NCBI GenBank assembly: GCA_937930495.1
Contig: CALGKL010000178.1
Span: 1 to 9,401 of the forward strand
DNA: 9,401 nucleotides
Direction: 5' to 3'
From: an uncultured Gloeocapsa sp.
GTDB lineage: Bacteria > Cyanobacteriota > Cyanobacteriia > Cyanobacteriales > Gloeocapsaceae
Shown here: positions 1-5,748 of the stretch, in pieces
Numbering within the stretch: the first letter of the stretch is position 1
Layout of the letters: each line of letters opens with the position of its first letter
Program-made: the position numbers and the translations under genes
The notes under the pieces: generated by a model
What the model saw: the letters and a program-made list of their open reading frames with translations, nothing else
What the model was told of the DNA's origin: nothing
Database searches by the model: none

Positions 1-845
1 CCTTTTTGGTAGATCTTCAGGTTATGACGGGATAATTTTGCCCCTAGACTAATTTCACAAAGGTTATAGCTGCTATTAGCTCCTTGGACAACGGTTGTAT
101 TAGTAATTTGGATCCCGTCTCCTGATTCTCTTTGGACTCGATTATGTTGGAGATGGGCGTTTTCTTGGAGGAAAATTCGGGTAACGACGTTATTAAAGTA
201 ACTACGATTTTGGGGTATGTCTGAACAATCCGTAGCCTTAGCTACATAGTACTCTAAGAACTTTACTTTTGCTCCCTGTTCGACTATAACCAGATTGCCA
301 GGTTGAGTCAAAATTGGCGTAGTTGTCGGTACAGTGATATATAACAGTTCGATGGGTTGTGTGAGGCTAACATTTTTGCCTAACCAGATAATCCCTAGGT
401 CTTGTAACCCTGCTGTATTTAATAAGCTAAAGACATCTTGACTTTTTTCTTCCTTGAGGTATTGGAGGATTTCTTGTTTTTGTGCTGGGTTAGCAGCGAG
501 GAAATTACCTACATATACCTCAGGGGGAAGTGCACAAAGCTCAGAAAGACTAGGAGAATAGACACCATTAATGAAAACAATTCTAGCCTGTTCTGTTTCC
601 GGGAGTCGAAATTGGTCTATCTCTTCTAGAGAGAGTGTAACCTGATTAGCTAAAGTCAGTGAAAGACTGGTTAGAGGAGATAAATCGGTAAAACGCCAAT
701 CCTCATCCTTTTGCTCAGGTAGAGTGAGATTAGCTAAATCCAGAATAGCTTGTTGAGTCAACTCAGGAAAAGGAGAATTGTGGGGAAATTGACTGACTAA
801 CCCTTGAAGATAATCATCAGTTTTAGTTTCTAATAAGACACTCAT
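1..845 (-). CDS. sufD: SufD, Fe-S cluster assembly scaffold subunit (partial, C-terminus off the left edge)
   Basis: SufD pairs with SufB and the ATPase SufC in the cytosolic SufBC2D complex that builds Fe-S clusters. The reading frame is open for 281 codons from the ATG at 845 down to the window edge. SufD proteins are usually around 420-450 residues, so about the last third is missing, including the region where the cluster-related histidine of the E. coli protein lies. The N-terminal helical region carries the family's EDWRFTDL motif (about residues 48-55). Residues from about 150 onward show the alternating pattern of the start of the SufB/SufD beta-helix. The ATG overlaps the sufC stop by one base (TAATG), which fixes the start and implies translational coupling. 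Identification rests on these motifs and on its place after sufB-sufC. There is no frameshift in the visible part. Confidence 0.93.
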   Translation of the reverse strand, partial: MSVLLETKTDDYLQGLVSQFPHNSPFPELTQQAILDLANLTLPEQKDEDWRFTDLSPLTSLSLTLANQVTLSLEEIDQFRLPETEQARIVFINGVYSPSLSELCALPPEVYVGNFLAANPAQKQEILQYLKEEKSQDVFSLLNTAGLQDLGIIWLGKNVSLTQPIELLYITVPTTTPILTQPGNLVIVEQGAKVKFLEYYVAKATDCSDIPQNRSYFNNVVTRIFLQENAHLQHNRVQRESGDGIQITNTTVVQGANSSYNLCEISLGAKLSRHNLKIYQK

Positions 846-1627
846 TAAACACCCACCTCAGAGATAACTTGTTCATCGAGGAAGTCATAACCACGGGATT
901 CTAATTCGAGGGCTAATTCTTTACCACCACTAGTAACGATTTGTCCATTTTGCATGACGTGGACGAAATCTGGTTCGATGTAATTGAGTAAGCGTTGATA
1001 GTGAGTAATCAGAATAAAAGCGTTATCTGGTTTAGCTAACTGATTAACCCCATTAGCGACGATTTTGAGGGCGTCGATATCTAAACCTGAGTCAGTTTCA
1101 TCCAGGATAGCTAATTTGGGCTCTAATAAAGCCATCTGTAGGATTTCGTTGCGTTTTTTCTCGCCCCCAGAGAAACCCTGGTTAACACTACGATCTAAAA
1201 AGCGAGAATCCATTTTAACTAGATCCAGTTTACTTTCGACTAAATCTTCAAAGTCAAAAGTATCAATCTCCTCTTTACCCTCTTGTTTGAGTTTAGCGTT
1301 ATAAGCGACGCGCAAAAACTCTAAATTACTCACTCCTGGTATTTCGATGGGGTATTGAAAGGCAAGAAATACCCCCATTCTCGCTCTTTCTTCTGGTTCA
1401 AATTCTAGTAAATTTTGTCCTTGGTAGATAACTTCTCCCCCTGTAACTTCATAACTAGGATGTCCAGCCAAAACTTTAGAAAAGGTACTTTTCCCAGAGC
1501 CATTGCGTCCCATAATAGCATGAATTTCCCCTGCTTTTACTTCCAGGTTGACTCCTTTAAGGATAGGTATTCCATCGATACTAGCGGTGAGATGGCGAAC
1601 GGATAAGATAACGTTATTTTCTGGCAT
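845..1627 (-). CDS. sufC: SufC, ABC-type ATPase of the Fe-S assembly complex
   Basis: SufC is a soluble ABC ATPase that energises the SufB-SufD scaffold rather than a transporter. At 260 residues it has the normal family length. The motifs run in order: Walker [10 protein letters not shown] (40-48), Q-loop Gln91, the SufC-type signature SGGEKKR (153-159), Walker B with D-loop [12 protein letters not shown] (172-183), and the H-loop histidine at 209 in ITHYQR. All catalytic residues are present. The gene starts 3 bp after the sufB stop and its own stop overlaps the sufD start. No strong ribosome binding site precedes it; the nearest purine run (AGAAGGAA) lies inside the sufB end about 16 nt upstream, so translation probably depends on coupling to sufB. 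Identification is secure. Confidence 0.98.
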   Translation of the reverse strand: MPENNVILSVRHLTASIDGIPILKGVNLEVKAGEIHAIMGRNGSGKSTFSKVLAGHPSYEVTGGEVIYQGQNLLEFEPEERARMGVFLAFQYPIEIPGVSNLEFLRVAYNAKLKQEGKEEIDTFDFEDLVESKLDLVKMDSRFLDRSVNQGFSGGEKKRNEILQMALLEPKLAILDETDSGLDIDALKIVANGVNQLAKPDNAFILITHYQRLLNYIEPDFVHVMQNGQIVTSGGKELALELESRGYDFLDEQVISEVGV

Positions 1628-1630
1628 AAT

Positions 1631-3073
1631 TTAACCGACTGTTCCTTCTAATTTGAGACTTAAGAGTTTATCAGCTTCTGCGGCAAATTCCATGGGGAGT
1701 TTATTGAGTACGTCTTGACAGAAACCCCCAACTAACATGGAGACAGCGTCTTCTTCAGATATTCCCCGTTGGGCGAAGTAAAATAATTGATCTTCGCCGA
1801 TTTTGGAGGTTGAGGCTTCGTGTTCGACTTTGGCGGTGGGTTGATCAACTTGGATATAGGGGAAGGTGTTAGCTTGGGCGTTGTCCCCAATTAACATTGA
1901 ATCACATTGAGAGTAGTTTCTTGCTCCTATAGCTTTTGGTCCTATTTTGACTAAACCACGATAGCTGTTTTGGGATTTTCCGGCTGATATTCCTTTAGAA
2001 ATGATGGTACTGCGGGTATTTCTGCCGATATGTACCATTTTTGTCCCTGTATCTGCTTGTTGTTGGTTGTTGGTTAAGGCTATAGAGTAAAATTCTCCTA
2101 CGGAGTTATCCCCAACCAGTACACAGCTAGGATATTTCCAGGTAATAGCTGAACCTGTTTCTACCTGTGTCCAGGAGATTTTAGAGTTAACACCTTTACA
2201 TAAACCCCGTTTGGTGACGAAGTTGTAGATACCTCCTTTCCCGTTTTCGTCTCCTGCGTACCAGTTTTGTACTGTAGAGTATTTGATTTCGGCGTTATCG
2301 AGGGCGACTAATTCTACGACGGCGGCGTGAAGTTGGTTACTATCGTACATAGGTGCGGTACAACCTTCGAGGTAGCTGACGGATGCACCAGCTTCGGCTA
2401 CAATCAGAGTGCGTTCAAATTGTCCTGTTTCCCCGTTATTGATTCGGAAGTAGGTAGATAGTTCCATGGGACAGGTTACACCTTCGGGGATATAAACAAA
2501 AGAACCATCACTGAAAACTGCGGAGTTGAGGGCGGCGTAATAGTTATCAGCTATGGGAACTACGCTACCTAGATAACGTTTGATCAGTTCGGGATATTCT
2601 TTAACCGCTTCGGAAATAGAGCAGAAAATTACACCTTGTTCGGCTAATTTTTCTCTGAAGGTGGTAGCAATGGAAACGCTATCAAAGATGGCATCTACGG
2701 CGACGTTGGCTAGTCGTTTTTGTTCTGATAGGGGTATGCCTAATTTCTCGAAAGTTTCAATTAAAGCGGGGTCAACTTCGTCGAGGCTATTTACTTTAGC
2801 TTTACTCTGTTTAGGAGCGCTATAATAAATAATGTTTTGATAGTCTATAGGTGGATATTCTACATGAGCCCAGGTGGGTTCGCTCATTTTTAGCCATTGA
2901 TGGTAGGCTTTGAGACGAAATTCCAACAAAAATTCTGGCTCATTTTTTTTGGCGGAAATCAGACGCACCACGTCTTCATTGAGTCCACGGGGGATGGTTT
3001 CGGATTCGATCTCGGTGATGAACCCGTATTTGTAGGGTTGGTTGACTAGGTTTTTAACGGATGTAGCGCTCAT
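1631..3073 (-). CDS. sufB: SufB, Fe-S cluster assembly scaffold subunit
   Basis: SufB is the main scaffold subunit on which the nascent Fe-S cluster forms in the SufBC2D complex. The 480-residue protein is full length. It contains the long beta-helix region and the conserved C-terminal block. Counting back from the C-terminus, Cys390 (in YSQCDSML) and Glu419 (in KVEHEAST) fall at the positions of E. coli Cys405 and Glu434, both implicated in cluster formation. The family block [12 protein letters not shown] and the [10 protein letters not shown] segment are also present. This is the first gene of the operon. The ATG at 3073 is preceded by AGGAAG (3084-3089) with a 10-nt spacer. There is no inserted intein or other interruption. 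Confidence 0.98.
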   Translation of the reverse strand: MSATSVKNLVNQPYKYGFITEIESETIPRGLNEDVVRLISAKKNEPEFLLEFRLKAYHQWLKMSEPTWAHVEYPPIDYQNIIYYSAPKQSKAKVNSLDEVDPALIETFEKLGIPLSEQKRLANVAVDAIFDSVSIATTFREKLAEQGVIFCSISEAVKEYPELIKRYLGSVVPIADNYYAALNSAVFSDGSFVYIPEGVTCPMELSTYFRINNGETGQFERTLIVAEAGASVSYLEGCTAPMYDSNQLHAAVVELVALDNAEIKYSTVQNWYAGDENGKGGIYNFVTKRGLCKGVNSKISWTQVETGSAITWKYPSCVLVGDNSVGEFYSIALTNNQQQADTGTKMVHIGRNTRSTIISKGISAGKSQNSYRGLVKIGPKAIGARNYSQCDSMLIGDNAQANTFPYIQVDQPTAKVEHEASTSKIGEDQLFYFAQRGISEEDAVSMLVGGFCQDVLNKLPMEFAAEADKLLSLKLEGTVG

Positions 3074-3132
3074 AAAATGTGTTCTTCCTAATTGGTTTTT
3101 AAGATGGCAGGGCGCGGTTATTTTTAGTTTAG

Positions 3133-3146
3133 CAACAGTTATGTTG
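3133..3146. promoter_or_regulatory. Predicted SufR operator, left copy
   Basis: CAAC-AGTTAT-GTTG is a perfect match to the CAAC-N6-GTTG inverted repeat reported for SufR binding in Synechocystis PCC 6803. It lies where the sufR -35 region should be and about 8-21 bp downstream of the predicted sufB transcription start, so bound repressor could affect both genes. Confidence 0.85.
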
Positions 3147-3165
3147 TTTTATTCTCTTTTATAAT
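3137..3165 (+). promoter_or_regulatory. Predicted sufR promoter
   Basis: A perfect TATAAT (3160-3165) serves as the -10. The -35 zone (about 3137-3142, AGTTAT) has no good consensus and lies inside the left SufR operator. The -10 overlaps, on the other strand, the -10 of sufB (3161-3166), so one AT-rich symmetric core could serve both directions. The expected start is near 3172, with a leader of about 34 nt. Confidence 0.5.
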
Positions 3166-3190
3166 AAATTAACAACAGCAAAGTTGTCAA
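3161..3190 (-). promoter_or_regulatory. Predicted sufBCD promoter
   Basis: On the minus strand a perfect TTGACA (-35, positions 3190-3185) is followed after 18 bp by TATTAT (-10, 3166-3161). Transcription would start near 3154, giving a leader of about 80 nt before sufB. The -35 overlaps the GTTG half of the right-hand SufR site. This is a sequence-based prediction; the fit and location make it convincing, but the start point has not been measured. Confidence 0.65.
3173..3186. promoter_or_regulatory. Predicted SufR operator, right copy
   Basis: CAAC-AGCAAA-GTTG is a second perfect CAAC-N6-GTTG palindrome, centred exactly 40 bp (about four helical turns) from the left copy. Its GTTG half overlaps the sufB -35 hexamer, and the site begins right after the expected sufR transcription start. 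Confidence 0.85.
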
Positions 3191-3205
3191 AGCAGAGTAA
3201 GCAAA

Positions 3206-3838
3206 ATGCAGATTAGGGAATCGTCCTCTTCTAAACGGGATATTTTAGATTATCTCTTATGTCACGGGCAGGCGACTGCTAAGGAGTTAGCACAAAATCT
3301 AGATATTAGTCCTCAAGCAATCCGACGTCATCTTAAGGATTTGGAGTTGGAAGGGTTATTGGAATATCAAAAGTCTCAGACAAAAATGGGACGTCCGCAG
3401 TATATCTATCAATTGAGTCGTCAGGGACGCGATCGCTTTCCTAATGGTTATGGAGAGTTTGCGGTTTCTTTTTTGGATACTCTAGCCGAAACCGTGGGTC
3501 AAGAACAGGTTAATTATGTCTTACAAAAACAATGGCAGCGTAAAGCGGCTGAATATCAAAGTAGGATTGGCAAGGGAAGCTTAGAAGAGAGGGTAAAAAA
3601 TTTATTAGCTTTACGTCAAGCTGAAGGTTATATGGCTCAGTTATATCAATTACCAGACGACGCTTATCTCTTATCAGAGCATAATTGCGCTATATCGGAG
3701 GTGGCGGAATCTTATCCTAGTGTTTGTGGACATGAGTTAGAAATGTTTGCCGCTATTCTCCCTGATTGTAAAATAGAGAGGACTCACTGGATTAATCATG
3801 GTGAGCATCGTTGTGGTTATCGGATTGAGAGGAAATGA
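3206..3838 (+). CDS. sufR: SufR, Fe-S-sensing transcriptional repressor of the suf operon
   Basis: SufR is a winged helix-turn-helix repressor; in cyanobacteria the Fe-S-loaded dimer represses sufBCDS and its own gene, and repression is relieved when clusters are lost. In this 210-residue protein the DNA-binding domain occupies about residues 11-70, with the recognition helix around SPQAIRRHLKDLELEG. The C-terminal half carries four cysteines, C161, C174, C188 and C203 (spacings CX12C, X13C, X14C), matching the cluster-binding region of the family; three are expected to be the conserved ligands. The gene is divergent from sufB across a gap holding two SufR-type operators, which supports autoregulation. 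The ribosome binding site before the ATG at 3206 is weak (GAGTAAG). The stop overlaps the next start as ATGA. Confidence 0.95.
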   Translation: MQIRESSSSKRDILDYLLCHGQATAKELAQNLDISPQAIRRHLKDLELEGLLEYQKSQTKMGRPQYIYQLSRQGRDRFPNGYGEFAVSFLDTLAETVGQEQVNYVLQKQWQRKAAEYQSRIGKGSLEERVKNLLALRQAEGYMAQLYQLPDDAYLLSEHNCAISEVAESYPSVCGHELEMFAAILPDCKIERTHWINHGEHRCGYRIERK

Positions 3839-4083
3839 ATAATCAAGACCAAAGTTTTTTAACCCCTGAAGAATCAGCGGCTGTGGATATGGCTTTATTA
3901 TCTTCTGAGGAGAAGTTTTTGACTCGTTTGACGATTTCTTCTTGGCGACTGTTAAAGTTGATTGGGAGTGATTTAGACGTGGCGATCGCTGATTTAACCC
4001 ATACTCAAATTATCGCTTGGTTTGAAAAAGAAGCCGCGCTCAAACGGGAGCAAGGTTTAGACGCGGCTAAACTCAAATGGTAG
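3835..4083 (+). CDS. Small conserved-looking protein coupled to sufR, function unknown
   Basis: I do not recognise a named family for this 82-residue protein. The ATG lies inside the sufR stop (ATGA overlap), so it is very likely translated by re-initiation after SufR and controlled by the same SufR-repressed promoter. The composition is soluble and largely helical, with no signal peptide, membrane segment or cysteine. An acidic N-terminus rich in Glu and Ser (about 1-27) is followed by a central amphipathic stretch with SSWRLLKLIG (about 35-44) and an IIAWFEKE motif near 63-70, then a charged tail ending in KLKW. The lack of cysteines argues against direct Fe-S binding. A HIP1 palindrome (3982-3989) lies within the frame without disturbing it. 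A role linked to Fe-S homeostasis is inferred from position only. Confidence 0.8.
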   Translation: MNNQDQSFLTPEESAAVDMALLSSEEKFLTRLTISSWRLLKLIGSDLDVAIADLTHTQIIAWFEKEAALKREQGLDAAKLKW

Positions 4084-4085
4084 GT

Positions 4086-4634
4086 TTAGAATTTCTCCAT
4101 TTCTTTGACTGTACCGACAGCACCTGGTCGATTGAGAAACAGATTACCCGCTGCTTCATTTTGATAGATACAGTCAATGGTGGGTGTTCCTTCTAGAGTA
4201 CCTGTAAAGCCGAATGTGTTCATCCGATTTTTACAGTTACGCACTTGCTCTTGACTAACCAATTTTTGTTGTTCTAGTACCGCCCAGTTATTACGACGGA
4301 GTACACAACCTGGGGTCATGGATGGTTGGGTGACGTAAACGTTAAAGGGATTGAGGGTAAGGAAAACCCGCATATCTGTGACTACAGCGCTAGCGCCAAA
4401 TTGGGCACAAATTTCAGCGTTAGGAGCGCTGCGATCGATTACTTCTCTGGAAGCGACATTTTCGGGGCTGAAGGTAGCGGTAGAGGTAAAACCTATACCT
4501 ACTCCCATACCCATCAGAAAGATAACCCCAAATAGGGCAATAGTTGTAATACTTAATTTAAAACCAGAACCAACAGAAGGGCTACGACTTCCACTGGTAC
4601 GAGGCTCAGCATATCTAGGAGGAGTTCGTTTCAT
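4086..4634 (-). CDS. DUF3172-type single-pass membrane protein of cyanobacteria
   Basis: This 182-residue protein has a basic, Pro/Arg/Ser-rich N-terminus (1-25), one strong hydrophobic segment at about 27-50 (rich in Ile, Phe, Gly and Met) and a soluble domain of about 130 residues. By the positive-inside rule the N-terminus should stay in the cytoplasm and the C-terminal domain face the periplasm or lumen. That domain has four cysteines (C76, C110, C134, C155), which could form two disulfides. From memory the soluble part resembles the uncharacterised cyanobacterial family DUF3172; this needs a profile search. The gene is convergent with the sufR-coupled small gene, with only 2 bp between the two stop codons, and is divergent from ftsZ. 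The hydrophobic segment could instead be a signal anchor. Function unknown. Confidence 0.85.
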   Translation of the reverse strand: MKRTPPRYAEPRTSGSRSPSVGSGFKLSITTIALFGVIFLMGMGVGIGFTSTATFSPENVASREVIDRSAPNAEICAQFGASAVVTDMRVFLTLNPFNVYVTQPSMTPGCVLRRNNWAVLEQQKLVSQEQVRNCKNRMNTFGFTGTLEGTPTIDCIYQNEAAGNLFLNRPGAVGTVKEMEKF

Positions 4635-4713
4635 AGTAGTAATTGATTTTAAGAACGTTACTAATTGGAAAAATGGGTTGAAAACCGCCCCTTGGTTAGG
4701 GCTATTTTGTTTT

Positions 4714-4733
4714 TTAACATTAGATTAACATTA
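4714..4733. repeat. Tandem TTAACATTA direct repeat, 11-bp period, upstream of the DUF3172 gene
   Basis: TTAACATTA occurs twice (4714-4722 and 4725-4733) with an 11-bp period, so both copies face the same side of the helix. The spacing and TTAAC core recall the cyanobacterial Pho box (8-bp PyTTAAPyPyT/A repeats separated by 3 bp). However, both copies have A where the seventh base should be a pyrimidine, the second copy also deviates at the first base, and a third copy is not convincing. It lies about 80-100 bp upstream of the DUF3172 start, a plausible regulator site. Confidence 0.35.
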
Positions 4734-4904
4734 CTACAAATCTATATTAGCCTAAAAATAAATTAATAGTAAGATAGACAGGGGATAATCGAGGTTTTTC
4801 GAGCAATTTTGCGGAAAATTTTTACCTAGACTAATTTTATTTTTAAATTTAGGTTGTTATTGTCAAGATAAACCCAAAAAGGCTGCATCCGCTCAAAGAT
4901 GAGA

Positions 4905-4912
4905 GCGATCGC
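4905..4912. repeat. HIP1 palindrome GCGATCGC (one of seven)
   Basis: HIP1 (GCGATCGC) is the over-represented octamer of many cyanobacterial genomes. Exact copies lie at 3429-3436 (sufR), 3982-3989 (82-residue gene), 4905-4912 (intergenic), 7677-7684 (thiD), and 8048-8055, 8260-8267 and 8956-8963 (all in hisS). None occurs in the visible suf operon or in ftsZ. Seven copies far exceed the 0.1-0.2 expected at random, which supports a cyanobacterial origin. Confidence 0.9.
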
Positions 4913-4987
4913 TAAGCTAGGAAATTTAGACAACCTCACTGCAAGTGAATTAGGGAAAAATTTAGGGAGCTAAGTACAATTAATGAA

Positions 4988-5004
4988 AGAATAAGATTTA
5001 TTCT
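4988..5004. repeat. Perfect inverted repeat AGAATAA-GAT-TTATTCT
   Basis: This is a perfect palindrome with 7-bp arms and a 3-bp centre, in gene-free DNA about 165 bp before the orphan terminator. As RNA it would be a weak AT hairpin; as DNA it has the shape of a dimeric repressor site. No regulator can be named. Confidence 0.4.
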
Positions 5005-5165
5005 GGTGCTCCTGTTAATTTCTCTCTAGATTCAAGGAGACTGCTACCAATGTGGTTGTTTTTTGAGATAATTGCTTAACTGGGTTTCCCCTAGAGGTTG
5101 TGTCTGTTGCCAATCAGCTTTTCCCTAATCTCAGCTGCTATTTTCCAGATTCCCGTCCATCCCCT

Positions 5166-5195
5166 CCACAAAATAGTGGATTTGTTGGCTTTTTT
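5166..5195 (+). terminator. Intrinsic terminator not preceded by a gene
   Basis: CCACAAA (5166-5172) pairs with TTTGTTGG (5181-5188) as a 7-bp stem with one bulged T and an 8-nt loop, followed by CTTTTTT (5189-5195). The loop and left arm can alternatively form TCCAC/GTGGA (5165-5169 with 5176-5180), which excludes the terminator stem. No plus-strand gene ends upstream, so it either ends a small RNA or blocks read-through toward ftsZ. Confidence 0.5.
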
Positions 5196-5391
5196 ATTAT
5201 CTTCTCAGAATGCTTATAACCTGACTACTGGCGTCTTTCAAGATGCTTGAAGTTCCTGAGCCTTTTTGTCTATTTGCCAAATTGGGATGCTCCCTACCCG
5301 GTAACTCTACAAAACAGTGCTAAGACTCTGAGCAAAGGCTTACAGCTAGGCGGAGCGATTCGCTGGTTCATTGTCTGACTAACTTAATACA

Positions 5392-5632
5392 CTAATAATT
5401 GTTTTCCGATACTTGACGATGGTATTCAGGTAATTGGTCAAAAATAAGGCAAAATCAACTGTTAATTCTTCGATGGCAACGTAGCGCCAAACACATCTTT
5501 GACTAAATAATCGGTATTTTTTGTCACTAAATTACTTAGATTTTTATAAGTAGCTAAAGCTATAATCAAACTAAAAATAGTAGGAATGTCTTCAACCTTG
5601 CGGGACGTATTTAACAGTATTTTTGACTACAT
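5392..5632 (-). pseudogene. Degraded minus-strand gene with two frameshifts and a nonsense codon, family not recognised
   Basis: Three adjoining reading frames join into one protein-like sequence. Frame one (5626-5489, 46 codons) begins SKILLNTSRKVEDIPTIFSL and ends near NTDYLVKDVF. A one-base loss near 5487 moves the reading to RYVAIEELTVDFALF (5486-5442). A second one-base loss in a T-run near 5441 moves it to DQLPEYHRQVSENNY and a TAG stop (5394-5392). An ATG at 5632 precedes SKILL but is followed at once by TAG, so the original product may have been a protein of about 80 residues, or this is only the tail of a longer one. The smooth continuation of sense across both shifts is the main evidence. 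I cannot name the family. It could have arrived with a lost mobile or accessory segment between the DUF3172 gene and ftsZ. Confidence 0.6.
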
Positions 5633-5653
5633 ATGTAATAAAAAAAAGAATAA

Positions 5654-5693
5654 TAACTTATCCTTATTGAAGAATAATAGTCAAGATAAGTTA
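5654..5693. repeat. Inverted repeat / hairpin upstream of ftsZ
   Basis: TAACTTATC (5654-5662) and GATAAGTTA (5685-5693) are perfect 9-bp inverted arms. Inside them TTGA (5667-5670) pairs with TCAA (5681-5684) after a 4-nt one-sided bulge, leaving the loop AGAATAATAG. The structure ends 5 nt before the TAAGGAG at 5699. It could be an RNA hairpin in the ftsZ leader or a DNA binding site; the absence of a GC stem and of a T-run argues against a terminator. Confidence 0.5.
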
Positions 5694-5698
5694 AACTT

Positions 5699-5705
5699 TA
5701 AGGAG
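5699..5705 (+). promoter_or_regulatory. Strong Shine-Dalgarno-like TAAGGAG with no ATG in range
   Basis: TAAGGAG is the best ribosome-binding match near ftsZ but lies 43 nt before its ATG. No ATG, GTG or TTG follows at usual spacing. The only candidate at a workable distance is CTG at 5717, opening an 11-codon frame ([11 protein letters not shown]) whose TGA (5750-5752) overlaps the ftsZ ATG. It may be a leader-peptide start, a standby site, or chance. Confidence 0.35.
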
Positions 5706-5748
5706 ATTATTATCAACTGAAAACAATATTAGTCTCTCGCCCTAGATT

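Larger units (their letters stand above)
4743..5236. other. Non-coding stretch with inverted repeats, no intact gene
   Basis: No intact frame with a start codon and coding character is visible on either strand. It is AT-rich up to about 4860 and more mixed afterwards. It holds a HIP1 palindrome (4905-4912), a 7-bp inverted repeat (4988-5004) and an intrinsic terminator at about 5166-5195. Just beyond it lies a further inverted repeat, TTCAAG-ATG-CTTGAA (5237-5251). The terminator suggests a short plus-strand transcript from somewhere in 4850-5190, but I found no convincing promoter and recognise no tmRNA, RNase P RNA, SRP RNA or tRNA signature. Confidence 0.5.

Noticed and set aside
438..629. 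A 63-codon plus-strand frame.
   Set aside because: It lies wholly opposite sufD, whose frame is continuous with family motifs; the Phe-rich composition is what the complement of sufD codons gives.
2580..2825. An 81-codon plus-strand frame within sufB.
   Set aside because: It is a shadow of the sufB coding frame, with no ribosome binding site or conserved motif.
4084..4085. A bidirectional terminator between the convergent genes.
   Set aside because: Only 2 bp separate the stop codons, and I see no strong GC hairpin with a T-run on either side.
4351..4728. A 125-codon plus-strand frame opposite the DUF3172 gene.
   Set aside because: It is antisense to a gene with clear coding character and domain structure, has no ribosome binding site, and its sequence shows no protein-like pattern.
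4990..5190. Possible known structural RNA (tmRNA, RNase P RNA, SRP RNA or 6S RNA).
   Set aside because: None of the conserved core sequences of tmRNA, RNase P RNA or SRP RNA is present, and I could not draw the long terminal stem with central bubble of 6S RNA. Only the terminator remains as evidence for a transcript.
5354..5364. Short palindrome AGCGATTCGCT.
   Set aside because: Five-base arms in a gene-free region are common by chance, and it is not an exact HIP1 site.
5220..5375. A 52-codon open stretch on the plus strand (containing LPNWDAPYPV and LQLGGAIRWFIV), bounded by TAA at 5217 and TGA at 5376.
   Set aside because: It has no ATG, GTG or TTG start with a ribosome binding site, no recognised family, and a length that can occur by chance. 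It could be another gene remnant, but nothing links it to its surroundings.
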